This document shows, piece by piece, positions 1-10,916 of a stretch of DNA of 64,000 bases. Every line of letters begins with the position of its first letter. The first letter of the stretch is position 1. A program made the position numbers and the translations under genes. The notes below the pieces were generated by a model. That model searched no databases. It was given only the letters and a program-made list of their open reading frames with translations, and was not told where the DNA came from. This DNA is from Siderastrea siderea (Eukaryota; Cnidaria; Anthozoa; Scleractinia; Rhizangiidae). Where the stretch lies: NCBI GenBank assembly GCA_964030785.1, contig OZ034967.1, positions 67,419,413-67,483,412 of the forward strand, read 5' to 3'.

Positions 1-469
1 CTCTGGGTGGTTGTTTATGAGAACTTTGACTGTTTAATGAAATTTGTATTTGTGACCACCTCTTCTATGCCACCACTTTTCCATAATACCAAATATATAT
101 GCTCAAAACCTATTGTAAAGGAAACATAATGGTTCTGCATAAGTTATTTCCAATTTTTTATTCTGCTTCCCACTTATCAACATGGCCAAAGTTGTGCACC
201 TGCCAGCCTGGCATGATTTTTTTGTGTGTGGGACAGTTAAGTTAATATTACTAATATTGATACTATTTGAAGCTTCAGGGTGCTTTTTCTAGCATTTATG
301 GTGTACCAAATATTAGATACTATTGGCCATTAAAGCCAGTGAAGCCTGAACTTGCATAATTATATCAATGATCTGAAGTCTTTAGGTTGTTTTAATTTGG
401 TAGTCATTTAACAGCTTTTTCTTCATTCCTTTGTGTATAGTAACATAAATTTGGTATTGAAATTTGCAG
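1..469 (+). other. Intron or 5' flank of the transposase-PHD gene
   Basis: No supported coding region. The stretch is AT-rich and ends in a splice acceptor (aatttgcag, ending at 469) that opens the first visible exon, so it is read as the 3' part of an intron. Confidence 0.5.
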
Positions 470-540
470 GTGTGAGGGAGAGTCGCCAAGCAACTATTGC
501 TATTACTTCAACTGGAGATATCACAGTAGGACCAGCTGCT
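470..540 (+). CDS. Exon: first visible coding exon
   Basis: A 71-nt exon between a cag acceptor and a perfect gtaagt donor. It starts inside a codon (phase 1) and ends in phase 0. It encodes a Ser/Thr/Ile-rich stretch (VRESRQATIAITSTG...) with no recognised domain. Joining to 775 is in frame (GPAA then ATSVKQ). Confidence 0.6.
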
Positions 541-3500
541 GTAAGTGATAAGAGTTACATGACTACTTTTACTTGACAATTACACCCATCAGAAACAATC
601 ATGTGTGCATCACAAAGTTTTCCATTTTACTAGGTTGAAGACTGGAAAGTATATAGTCCTTTTACACAGATGTTTTAATGACAATCCAATGAATATCATA
701 ATTTAACTTAGACTTCATCCCCACCAAAACGTTTCTGTTTCTACATGTACGTTTACATTTATATCTCTTTTTAGGCAACATCTGTAAAACAAACCGCAAA
801 AACCATCACAGTAGACCCTGGAAAAATACGAAAGCAATCTCAGATATATCAGCTTCAACCTCATGACAAGCTTTATAATTACCGCAAAGCCATAAATGAA
901 GCCACCTTTGATCTTGCCATGCAAGACCCATCCCTTCTATGTGATAAAACAGAATTACAGAAGCAGGCACGGCTGAAACTGCACGAGGAAGGATTTAATT
1001 ACAAAAAGAAAAGTTCCAGATCTAAAGCATTTGGACCATCTCGTGACGCACCTGTAAGACAGCATATCAGCCAAGAACTTAGACACAAAAGAGTTTCACA
1101 GCTGCAGGAGGATTTAAAGGAGGTTGACTTGCAGTTAAGCTTTGCCCTAAAACAAAGAGAGAAATGTGCTAATGTTAACAACTATAGCAAGGCCCTTGAT
1201 GTTTCAAAGGAAATGGATGACCTAAGAAGTAAGAAAAGGAAATACCAAGAGGAGCTTACCTTACTACAAAGGAAAGAGGCTGCGAGTAAGCGTGTAAAGA
1301 AGTGCAATGAGACGAAAGCAGCAAAAGCTTCAGAAGAAGGCGCCATGCTTCAATTTCTACGGAAGTCATCTTCAAGAGTTGACCAGGGAGAGGAGTCTGC
1401 TAGTATGTGTAGCATCCAAGTGCAGTCTGAGGACAACTCTAGTCTGAGAGAATCTGATGCCAAGATGGACCTTCGTCAAGAAAAGTCTGCAGATGTTGTA
1501 TCTGATCAAGAGCTAGAAATCACTACTCGAGCAGTAAGTGGCCTAAATCACAACAATAGCAATACACATTTTCAGTGAGCCCCACTGATTTACCCACAGA
1601 GAGTCAAGGGAAATCAGTTGGGGCTGTTGATACTATTGATGAGAAAAAGTTTTGTGACTTTATCCAGAAAGCCCGTTCAGGTTTGAGTGACGTTATTAAG
1701 TGCTATCACAATAGTGGACTGTACATTTCACGAATGAATGTTGTGTCTCTAGAAGAGTATACCACTTACAGATCGGAATACTGTAAAAGGTACCACAAGA
1801 AACAGTGTTCAGAATGTACTTCGCTTACGAAAATGGCTTCACATATTGCTCAAGAAGGAATTGTTAAAGTTTCAGAGGTTTACAGGAGACAATTTCCAGA
1901 CGGCAACTATCAGTCTGACAAAGCTGTGAGAAGGTTAATGCAATTACCCTGTGTTATTTTCAAGGTGGAATATCTGTATGTTATGGAGCTAAGGCCAGAA
2001 TTGAACTTTAGGACACTGATTGACTGGATTGGGAAGACAATGCCAGGGAAAGGTAACATTGAACGTAAGTTGGAGAAAGAGACCCTTAAATCTTTGTGTG
2101 AGCTTGCATCAAATGAATCGGACAGGAAATTGATACAGGCTGCTGCTACTTGGGGTATGACTGGGAAACAAGCCAGGAACATTTATGGTATAGAGGAATA
2201 TTCCTGTAAAGTAAGGAGAGTGAAGGAAGCAATTGCCAACGTTCAAGAAATCCGGAATGAAATAATGAAGCTGGCAAAATTGAAAGAAACGGCGCTACTG
2301 CGAACACTGGGTGTTGAAGATGATTCTGAATCAGACTCAGAGAGTTCTGGACATGGCAGTGATCTGGAAAGTGATATTGAAAGTGACTCCGACGAAGAGC
2401 CTAACTGCAATTCTGAATCAGAAAGTAGTGTTAGTTCAGTACAGCAAAAGAACCAGTACACAGATGAGTCACAGTCACATTCACCAACTACTACTGGCAT
2501 AAGATATGATCCAGATTTCCTGTCAAAAGATGTTCCTGCTACTGCTACTGCAAATCCTGCTCCCTCTAATGATACATTGTTATTGTGGTTAAGGGAGAAC
2601 AAGCTCAACTGGTTTTCTTTCTATGAGGAAGTTGCTCAGTATCTAAAGAATTACAATTCAGAAGTTCTGAATCAAGTCCTTTTAGATTTTACTGATTATT
2701 TGAGTGACTCTGACCTGAGTGACGAAGAAGAGAGATTGGTAGAAGTGTCACGACAGGCTTTTCTAGAATTCAATTGTAGAAAGCCACTGTTGATTGAAGG
2801 GGAAGAGGTTTTGTCAGAGTCTGATAATGAGGTCCAAGGTCCAGAAAGAGTCGAAGAAGTGACATCGCTATTGAGCGAAGAGGGAAAGAAACAGATCAGA
2901 TCTGCAAGAATCGCTTTAAGAAAGAAGGCAAAGAGAGAAGCTGCTAAAACGATTGCATCCACCTGCATTCTGAAAAGGAAGTTACCGAAAAGAACAAGTC
3001 GCATTATAAAAGAACACCCAAGCATTGGTAAAGATATCGAAGATTTTGTCAAGTCCAAAAAAGTTGGGGCTGATGCTTGGAGGAGGACTGGTGTGCTGAC
3101 TTTTGATGGAGTAAGAACCAGAGGAAAGAAAGTAACGTACAGAAATATTCAAGAACACCTTCAAGAAAAATACGATTGCAAGATAGGTTATGGTACAGTT
3201 GTACAGTTGTGTGTCATTCGAAGTAAACGAAGAATTTCAGCTAGACGATACAAGGGCGTAGCTAAAGTAACATGTAGAAAATCCAGAAAAGGATTCGCGG
3301 TGAAGTTGAACCCAGATGCTCATTGGAGCAGTGCACTGTACAAAGGACTAGATTCCCTACAACTGAAAGATGGGCGGGACAAAGTCTTATTGAATCGAGA
3401 TGATCAGGCAGGATTTCGACTGGACACTACCTTTACCCATAGACAAGGGAAATGCATTACAATGGAAAATGCTCCTGCTCTAACAACACGAACTGATTTT

Positions 3501-5299
3501 GTAAATTCGTACTCATCGCTGCTGCAGACAACGTCATACTTGTTTATGGAATCAGACACAACAGAGAAAGCTTGTGTGGGACTTGTGAAACCCCATTTCA
3601 TGTTCCAGAAGAACCCAACCCAGCACTTTATAGATCTAGAGATGCTTGAGAGCAAGTTGCCGAGTCACCTAGGGAATAGGTACATAGAATGTGTTAGAGT
3701 TGACGGTGCAACTGACGAGGGACCAGGGCACGTAGAAGTTCAGTTCCTGTGGACAGAGAGACACATTGAGAAACGAAGGATCTGTACTATTGTGACATCG
3801 AGGCACAGTGGTGGTTCATATTTGAATGAAGTTGAATTAATGAATGGCTGCATTGCAAAGGCACATTCAAATTTGTACATTCCTTCAACTCTGACAGGGA
3901 ACAATTATGATTCAAATGGCCTGAACAGTGGCAAATTGCGTGAAAACCTAGATATAGCGACTGATGTTTATATTGATAGAGTCAATGAGTCAGCATGCTG
4001 TGGGACAACCCTGCAACTGTACAAAGGAGGTCAGAATGAAGCCATTACTGAGAGAAGGCAAAGCCTTTTGGTCTTCCTTAAGGGTAAGGCAAAAGAGAGA
4101 ATGCAACTAAAAGAAAGCAACCCAGAATTATTCAAGTACTTTGAGAATGTCTGGAAAGTTCACGAAAACCACATGAACAAGGATCTTCCGGAGAATTATA
4201 TGTTTATGCTAAATCTGTGTTTCAAGCCCGAATGTCCCCATCCCTTGTGTGTTGACAAGTCTGTGGGAAGAGATGGAGCATGGTATGAACATGGGCCACT
4301 CGTATCATACATCCCTGTACCTATGGTAGATCCAAAGCGGCCATGGGGTGGAAAATGCCAGGAATGCACAACCTTCTGCACTGGCCATTACATGTCACCT
4401 GAAGAGCACCAAGAATTTGTTAGAGAACATGGTGCCACAGAGTTAATGTACAAGCCTCCAAGCATTGTAATAAGGGATCAGTTTTATGAATCTATGAGGG
4501 CAGGGGGAAGTGTATCCGATAATGAGTTGGAGGAAGTTGCTAGAAAGACGTTGCTTTCTGTAGAGGAACTAAAAATGCACGTTGAACATCTACGAATTAC
4601 TGCTGAACGACGTAAGGAAGGGGCCAAGAAGGCAGCATTGACACGGAAATCAAAGTCAACAACAACAAGGAAGGCCAATAAAAAGAAGAAAGCAGAGAGT
4701 AATTAGACTTAATTTTATACATTTACACGCTTGATTTTGTCAAACTTGCATCTGAGAAACTCAAATATAGTTTTTCAGTAATTTATTTATTTACTTCCAT
4801 TCACAGAAGATGTGGTCATTGTAGACAAAGATGTGTGGTGCTGGTGTCGTGAAGAAGAGCATGGGGACATGCTTATGTGCGAAGGAGATGATTGCCCAAT
4901 TAAATGGTTCCACTTTGATTGCATGGGACTATTGTACAGCCCAGCCTTTTCTTGGTATTGCCCCGATTGTAATAGTAAGTGTTAGATTACTCTATTGGTT
5001 CAGTTAATGACATGAGCCACCTCAATTAAGAAAAGGGTGGCAGTGGCTAATAAATTAATGACTGCTTTCTACCTGTTACAGCAATTTATGGCATCTGACT
5101 GGGACCTAACTGACTTTTATTTGTTCTTGCTTTATCCATAGATGAACCTGAGCAGTTTTGCCTATGCAACCAGGCAGAATTTGGGTTGATGTTGGCCTGT
5201 GACAACAGTGAATGCACTATCCAGTGGTTCCACCTTTCCTGCGTGGGTCTCACAGTTGCTCCAAAGGGGGCATGGTTGTGTCCCAAGTGTCAGTCTTAA
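470..5299 (+). CDS. Transposase-derived protein with two C-terminal PHD fingers (5' partial gene model)
   Basis: Proposed exons are 470-540, 775-1533, 1602-4698, 4807-4974 and 5142-5299 (TAA stop). All four introns begin with GT (gtaagt three times, gtaatt once) and end with AG. After the two leading bases of a split codon the coding length is 4248 nt, exactly 1416 codons, so every phase agrees. Order of parts: an N-terminal linker, a Lys/Glu-rich coiled-coil region, an unknown helical region, an acidic Ser/Asp/Glu tract, an HTH-like segment, a candidate DDE catalytic core, a Cys-rich knuckle, then two PHD fingers. The family is not named with certainty. The core resembles DDE-type transposases, and the PHD pair suggests a nuclear, chromatin-binding protein. 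It could be an intron-bearing transposon gene or a domesticated host gene. Upstream exons lie outside the window. An AATAAA signal follows at 5541. Confidence 0.75.
775..1533 (+). CDS. Exon: basic and coiled-coil region of the transposase-PHD gene
   Basis: Opens after a ttttag acceptor and stays open through the internal Met at 919 to a gtaagt donor at 1534. The 253 codons include a stretch rich in Lys, Glu, Leu and Gln (about 1080-1320: QLQEDLKEVDLQLSFALKQ and following), which reads as a coiled coil, then a Ser-rich tail. Read straight on, this frame stops at TGA 1576-1578. The next exon is in another frame, so an intron is needed at this point. No known domain was recognised. Confidence 0.65.
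1534..1601 (+). other. Short intron that resolves a frame change
   Basis: The gtaagt donor at 1534 is phase 0. The obvious cag at 1573-1575 would run straight into TGA. The acceptor ending at 1601 (cacagag) gives a 68-nt intron and joins the next frame correctly (TTRA then SQGKSVG). A second in-frame choice ends at 1643. The two frames overlap only at 1560-1578, and no canonical slippery heptamer is present there, so splicing is preferred over ribosomal frameshifting. Confidence 0.5.
1602..4698 (+). CDS. Exon: DDE transposase-like core
   Basis: One large exon of 1032 codons; the same frame is open from 1560 to a TAG at 4704. Residues below are counted from the GTG at 1575. An acidic Ser/Asp/Glu tract lies near 249-290. 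An HTH-like stretch (VTYRNIQEHLQEKYDCKIGY) lies near 520-540. Candidate catalytic residues are D609/D610 (LNRDDQAGF), D710 (VRVDGATDEGP) and E752 or E754 (LNEVELMNG); the last spacing is about 42 residues, as in many D-D-E transposases. A Cys/His-rich segment (CFKPECPHPLC to CQECTTFCTGH, about 880-940) probably binds zinc. The C-terminus is Lys-rich and could hold a nuclear localisation signal. The DDE assignment is pattern recognition; no superfamily is claimed. The exon ends at a gtaatt donor (4699) five bases before the TAG. Confidence 0.7.
4807..4974 (+). CDS. Exon: first PHD finger
   Basis: Follows a cacag acceptor; the split codon A|AA joins the previous exon in frame, giving K then DVVIVDKDVW. 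All eight zinc ligands of a Cys4-His-Cys3 PHD are visible: C-x-C (WCWC), C and C around MCEGDDC, H and C in WFHFDC, and the final CPDC. The exon ends at a gtaagt donor in phase 1. PHD fingers bind histone tails in the nucleus. This one has a Trp before the first Cys. Confidence 0.85.
5142..5299 (+). CDS. Exon: second, ING-like PHD finger and stop codon
   Basis: Follows a ccatag acceptor and continues the split Asn codon. The order FCLC, then FGLMLACDN, then CTIQWFHLSCVGL, then GAWLCPKC matches the ING-family PHD pattern, including all eight zinc ligands, the CDN turn and the Trp before FH. In ING proteins an aromatic cage (Tyr and Trp) holds H3K4me3; here the Tyr before the first Cys is Phe and the Trp is kept. 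The protein ends two residues after the last Cys (QS, then TAA 5297-5299). Confidence 0.85.
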
Positions 5300-5990
5300 T
5301 GGCAAAATAGCAAAAAAGCCATATAATCCTTCCAGGGAGTAGATGGACACTACATACTTTCAAAGACTCTATGGTGCATGCATGTTCTTGTAGCTATGAC
5401 ATTGTTACTATTTGGATATTGGTTAATTTGATTGTTTATTGGTCACTTTGAATTAAATTAGCGTTAAATGAAGGACCACTTAAAAAGCTTCCAAAGCAGT
5501 GTCACTGTATCAGATTTATTGACATTTGTAAACAAACACAAATAAAGTTTGGTTGTTCATATGATACACGTTTATATTGTTTCTGTTCCTATATGTGAGT
5601 CGCAATCCCAACAGCTTTTGTCATATAAAAGCCTAGCAGTCCAAGTTTGTATAATTCTTCAAGCACAGCAAGAGCGACAACATCGCAGTTCCCTGCTGGA
5701 CAGTGGACGTTGATTGAAAAATGTCAGTAAGAAACTATGCATGACTTATAATCTACTTGAGAATATTAAATCTACTTGGGAAATATCTAAAAAAGGACAA
5801 AATCTGTTTTGTGTTTTTACTGTGAAGCGACCAAAAAATACCGGGGCCATGGTGACGGGGGTTTTAACAACGAATGTTTCCCCGATGACCGGGGGAAATG
5901 GCCAAGTTTAACACTACATAAATGTTAAATTCCCCGCCCTGTCCCGGGGGTCGGGGGGTGGGGGTTTCAATTGACTAGTGCATTACCTTG
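5300..5990. other. 3' UTR and intergenic DNA
   Basis: 3' UTR to about 5570, then non-coding DNA. A G-rich run at 5945-5964 (three or more tracts of five or six G) could form a quadruplex. No gene is supported; the short open frame at 5714-5911 has no recognisable features. Confidence 0.4.
5541..5546 (+). terminator. Poly(A) signal AATAAA
   Basis: AATAAA about 240 bases after the PHD stop codon, the natural 3' processing signal for the gene upstream. Confidence 0.55.
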
Positions 5991-5994
5991 TTAA

Positions 5995-6509
5995 AGTGGT
6001 ACTATGATCAAAAAATCACTTTAATTTTTTCTTCGGATTTCGAAACTATGTTTGTTAAACACTCCCCAAGCGAAATTATAAGCCTTAATTTTGAGAAGAA
6101 GACCGTTAATTTAAACTGCACTTTTCCGTTTTAATGGTCCGCCATTATTACACCAGAAAGGATACAATGACGTCATACACTCAAGAGCTGTAGAATGTAG
6201 TGTGTGAACGCGACTTACAAATTATGCAAAACACGAGTTTGAGAGTGTGAATTAAAGCTCAAAACTCCCGTGCTGCATACTAAATAAGGCAGTTTCACAC
6301 ACACTGCATTCTAAAACTCGTGTGTGAATGATGTCATTCTGTCCTTTCTGGTGTAATAATGGCGGACTATTAAATCGGAAAATTGCAGTTTAAATAAACA
6401 GTCTTCTTGTCGAAATTAAGGCTTAAAATTTCGCTTGGGGAGTGTTTAGTAAACAAAGTTTCGAAATTCGAAGAAAAAATAAAAGTGATTTTTTGATCAT
6501 AGTACCACT
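5995..6509. mobile_element. Palindromic MITE flanked by TTAA
   Basis: The two halves are inverted copies over roughly 200 bp each: AGTGGTACTATGATC at the left end and GATCATAGTACCACT at the right, with the GCCATTATTACACC stretch near 6140 mirrored near 6345. TTAA lies on both sides (5991-5994, 6510-6513), the target duplication of piggyBac-type elements. It has no coding capacity. Confidence 0.75.
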
Positions 6510-6513
6510 TTAA

Positions 6514-7057
6514 AATTAGAGACTCCTTTGGATTTTCCCTCTAAGGATTACTGTTGTCGACTTTCTCTTTAGGGGTTATTTTTGTCGCCAGTTTTTGCTC
6601 CGGGCTTGAAAACAATAAAAACATCACGCGTGACATACCGGAAAATTTAGCTGAAAAAAAATAACTTTTCAGTTCCTGTTCGGAAAGTTTGAATTATTAT
6701 TGCGATGTTACAAAAAGAATTTCGAATAACTAAATTGGTGTTTCGAATATAGAATCCAAGTTTCAAAGAATCGCTGAATTTTTCGAAGAATGAAATCGAA
6801 CAATGAATTAATCGATGAATATTTGAAGTTGACCGTTCATGCGTGAAGCGCGTTGACTGTAAGAATTCGTTTGCAATAGAGGGACCCGTGGAGTTCATTT
6901 TTCCTTTGACCAAAGTGAGTTATTGTTTAGAATTCTACAAAAATTAAAGAATAACAGCTGAAAATGCACATAACAACAACAAAACATTAAACTCAAACCT
7001 TAAGGTTAAGAGAGAAGATTTGAAGATGGTAAACTACACCTCTGTTACGACGAAACG
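6514..7057. other. Non-coding spacer
   Basis: AT-rich DNA with several TTCGAA-like words; no supported gene or repeat boundary. Confidence 0.35.
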
Positions 7058-7820
7058 CGGCCTGGGCAATCGATAACAATTAATATCGGAAAAACGTTCG
7101 ATAAATCGATTACTATCGATATCAGTTACGTAAACGTTGTCGATTGTATCGATCAATCGATTAAAATCGATACTCACAACTCGTCTGGTAATCCCTGTTG
7201 TCGATGTTATCGATCTGATCGATTTTATCGATGGATGTGTGAATTTCTGGCATCAATTTTTTAAAAGACCTGTAATCGCAGTAAAATGACTGCGGTGCCT
7301 TTGTTCACAAGTAAAACTGTATTTGTATTTCAGTAATTGTGGTTTTTAATAAGCTGGCTCACGAAAGTCTATGCTGAAGTTCCCCATTTTCCATCGTTCG
7401 CGTTAAGACTTCAAATGCTTCGGTTGTTTTGTTTGACATGGAGGCATTACACATGCGTTTATCAAAGCGAAATGTCATTGTTCCATTACAACGTTGGTCT
7501 GACACCAGTACTTAGTGTTGTTTTATGAGCCTAGAAAAGATATAGAAGCGTTATCGTATAGCAACAAAATTGGCAAAAATGGTTATAGAAGTTATCGTTA
7601 TTATTAAAGCTTACATATTGTGATATTTCGACACAACAAATGTTACCGATGAAATCGATAATTTTCGATAAAATCGATAAAAGTAATTGAAAAATCTATA
7701 AATATCGATTTCTCAAACAAATCCGTTTATCGGTTTTTATCGATTTCCGATACTATTAACTCATTTTATTGATTGTTATCGAATGTTATCGATTATCGAT
7801 TTTATCCATTGCCCAGGCCG
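7058..7820. mobile_element. Fold-back element with arrays of ATCGAT words
   Basis: Ends are inverted: CGGCCTGGGCAAT at 7058 and ATTGCCCAGGCCG ending at 7820. About 140 bp inside each end is crowded with ATCGAT, TCGATAA and similar words (7069-7220 and 7640-7805). Iterated subterminal words like these often bind a transposase. There is no open frame of note. Confidence 0.6.
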
Positions 7821-8260
7821 GGATATACAGCCCCTGGATATTAGCCTGCGTGCAGACGTCTGCGCGCAGGCCACTGGATATTAGGAGCGCGCTCTGATTG
7901 GTATCCTACAGACTGATAGGCTATCAGCTGTTATTATATAGACAGTCCCTGGATAGTAACAAACGCGCGCTTTGATTCCTCCGAGTAGAGAAGTTGGGCA
8001 AAAAGTTGGCGGAATACATGCTTTTTTAACACAATTTTTTTGGGTAGCTAAGTAACATTTCTCCTGATCTACGGGTTGTCTTCACAACTAAAGAATATTA
8101 TTCTACTCAACGGTTCCTAGCAGCACGAGGCAACATAGTGTTTTGACAAACCACACGATGCTTTTAAAACTCAACATTTTTCAATTTAATACAAGAAATC
8201 TTTCGGATGAAACATCATCCATCATTCATTATAAAAAACTGAATCATGGTATAATGCAAT
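7821..8260. other. Non-coding DNA with CTGGATATTA words
   Basis: Three near-copies of a CTGGATATTA-like word occur between 7830 and 7960, plus a 12-bp palindrome GCAGACGTCTGC near 7852. Probably the end of another repeat whose limits were not resolved. Confidence 0.3.
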
Positions 8261-8620
8261 TCTAGAGTTTTTATTGGCTCAGCAGCCATGGTATCTGAGC
8301 TACTATACCATGCTCTCCAAATACAGTCAATGAACACTCAACAACACTGAAAGACATTTCCCCGCGAGCAACCCGGCGACTGAACGTCACTGAGACACAA
8401 ATCAAAATTGTTCGGGAGTGCTTGATTTCTTAGGACGATAAGAAATTGGAGAAATAGAAATTTGTTAAGCATTTAGCGTTGTGTTCACAATTTCTTTCGT
8501 CGTCACGTCGATCATTAAAATCTTGCAAACAGTAGGTTTTATACGCAAGGCTTTCGACGAAATATCAAGGCAAGACGTAAAACTAAAACACAGAAAAATG
8601 CCAGAGAAGTAATTAAATAA
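8261..8620 (+). repeat. Dispersed repeat family, copy 1
   Basis: TTTTATTGGCTCAGC, then TCAATGAACACTCAACAAC, GCGAGCAACCCGGCG and AGAAATAGAAATTT, recur in the same order at 63655-64000 and in part at 46490-46640. The copies are diverged and non-coding. Confidence 0.6.
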
Positions 8621-9849
8621 AAATTGTCACACTTTTATGGCGAGTCAGCACAAAAATCATGAAGCAATCTATAAGCTTAATAAAACAAGCACTGAACAAG
8701 CTAGCTACCAGAAAGAGCTACCTTTTTCTGGTTATATCAGGCAAAATTGACACTGGTTTACCTGCACTCGTTGTAACTCTGTTTTCCAGCCGCTCCAAAT
8801 GTTCAGATGCAAATCGGATGCCATGTAAGATAAGTTGAATCGCTTTCTCGGGTGTTAGAGTGTTGTTTTTACCATTCCGTCCGCGGCCTCTAAACTGACT
8901 GACAACTGCGTTTTGTAGATGTTCCTCACTTCCGTAGCCTTGCTTCAGTGAGCTGCATAGAAATTATCGTTCAAGTTAAAATATTAATTCTGTCTTCAGT
9001 TCGATCAAACAAGCACATGATGGCTCCGTTGTGCGAACGGATTACAAACTTGTTCAGCTTCATTTCAACTCCAGCATCTACAACGGTGAGATCGTAAAGT
9101 TCAATTCGCTTTGAACAATGATTACAACAATTTTTTCAGGAAAAATCAAACACGTACCGCATTTCAAAGCCAATAATTAGAAGATTTTTTCCCAAAACTT
9201 GTGCTGGTACGTTCACTTCAGAGCAGTTTCGTTGATTCATTCAACAGAAACGCTGCAATACTTCCCAAGGTTTTGGCGCCATTTTCGTTCAGTTATGCGA
9301 TCGATGCTTGTTCCCTTTTATCTTTTTTTTTCTCTCTCTCTCTTTTTTTCTCTTTCTTGATTGTATAGTAAATGATTATAACCGACTCGGCGCTACGCCC
9401 CTCGTTGGTTATCCATCATTTGATATCCAGCGCGCCCTCGTAGAATAATTGTTAATTTTTCCACTTAGTATTATGAGCTCATAGCCACCCCGTTGCTTAG
9501 TGAGTCAGTTCATACGTCGGAATTGTCACTTATGCCACTAGACCACTTTTTAGCAGGGTCTGTCCACTTCATGAGTTCGAGCTTCGAGTCCGAGTTTCGA
9601 GTTAAAATATCGAGTTCGAGTTAGAATATCGAGTTACTACATGTTCTTTTGGTCAACAGTAATGCAAAGTAACAACACGTGCTTTGGTCTTCAATCTGAG
9701 ATTGCGGAAAGCCGCGGAAAAAATATCTTCAATTGGAACTAAATTTACATAACAATTCCTTGTCGTTTGGTATTTATTTTCTGTTATTTCGGCTCGAGAA
9801 TGGTCTTGCTTCTAACATGGCCAATATTTGTGAGCGGTCCTTTTAATTA
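8621..9849. other. Non-coding DNA with a CT run and TCGAGTT words
   Basis: A pyrimidine run (CT/T-rich) lies at about 9326-9357. TCGAGTT-like words are repeated between 9575 and 9640. No open frame of note was found. Confidence 0.35.
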
Positions 9850-10653
9850 GGGACCGTTCATTTTTTATGGGGTAGGGTGCCCTGGTGGGATTTGATGGGT
9901 AGAACCTGTAAAACATAATGACCCCCCCTTTACATTAGAAATTTTTTATCTGGCCCCCCCTTGTAGTCCTAAATATTTGAGATGACCCCCCCCCCCCAAA
10001 AAAAAAAGGAAAATAAAAGGAATAAAGTAAATCTAAAACTTATCAAGCTCAAAATAAATTTAACAGTCACTTTTAACACTAAAGTCCTGCAGGAGTAACT
10101 GTCGTTATTGACAAGCACTAAAGGTAATTTTCTGGTAGGGGTTCCAGAGGTATCTTCCCCTGGAAAATGTTGAAAACTTAGAGATGCTCTAATGCAATTT
10201 GCTGCATTCTGAAGTACATAAACAGACAATTCATACAGGTTTAAAGCATTATTTTGGACATTGTTATCAGTTGTTCAGTTGTTTAACACTCAGACTAACA
10301 GAGGACCAAAAAAAGAGTTGACATTCCCCTGGCTGTATTTTGTAATGAAACAGTTCGTGGGCTAGGGTTGCCGTTGGGTGTATAACAAAGTAGGAGGGTC
10401 CGGGGGCATTCTCCCTCGGGAAAATTTGAATATTCAGAACCTTAGAAACGCTATTTTTGGCCTTCTGGCACTGATGTTTGCATTATTACAGAAACTGTCA
10501 CTACTAAACTTAAAGGCAATTTTTTTGGTGACCCCCCCTTTACACACCATATTTTTTCGGCTGGCCCCCCCTTTGAAGCCATATTCTTTTGCATGGCCAC
10601 CCCTCAAATCCCACCAGCCCCCCCCCCCCACCTCATAAAAAATGAACAGTCCC
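9850..10653. mobile_element. Harbinger-like MITE with TTA target duplication
   Basis: Inverted ends GGGACCGTTCATTTTTTATG (9850) and its complement (10634-10653), with one mismatch in 20. TTA flanks both sides (9847-9849, 10654-10656). Just inside each end are C-rich blocks (GACCCCCC). A 3-bp TTA duplication suits PIF/Harbinger-type elements. The short open frames inside are low-complexity. Confidence 0.7.
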
Positions 10654-10885
10654 TTAGGTCAGCGAGATCGGCGAAAAAGAACATGAGAATTTTCCATGTG
10701 TTCCTCGGTGAGTTGTTTTTGAATAAGAAACAAATTTCCTCTGATGCTTTCAGCGCTTATTGCAATGGGTTTTACTGCTTTAATTTTGTCTTTTGCTACC
10801 TAGGACTTACACGGAGATAGTGGTTTTAAACGATTCAGATGAAGACAATTATGAAGGAGAAAATGCCATAGATAACCCGGTGGAT

Positions 10886-10916
10886 AACATCTACATCTAC
10901 ATCTACATCTACACTT
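10886..10916. repeat. (ATCTAC)n microsatellite
   Basis: Four tandem ATCTAC units followed by ACTTTATTAAGTCGG. A short hexamer run next to such a sequence often marks the tail end of a non-LTR element; that link is inference. Confidence 0.7.

Noticed and set aside
1560..1578. Programmed -1 ribosomal frameshift joining the two overlapping frames
   Set aside because: No canonical X-XXY-YYZ slippery site in the 19-nt overlap, and a consensus gtaagt donor with in-frame acceptors explains the join better.
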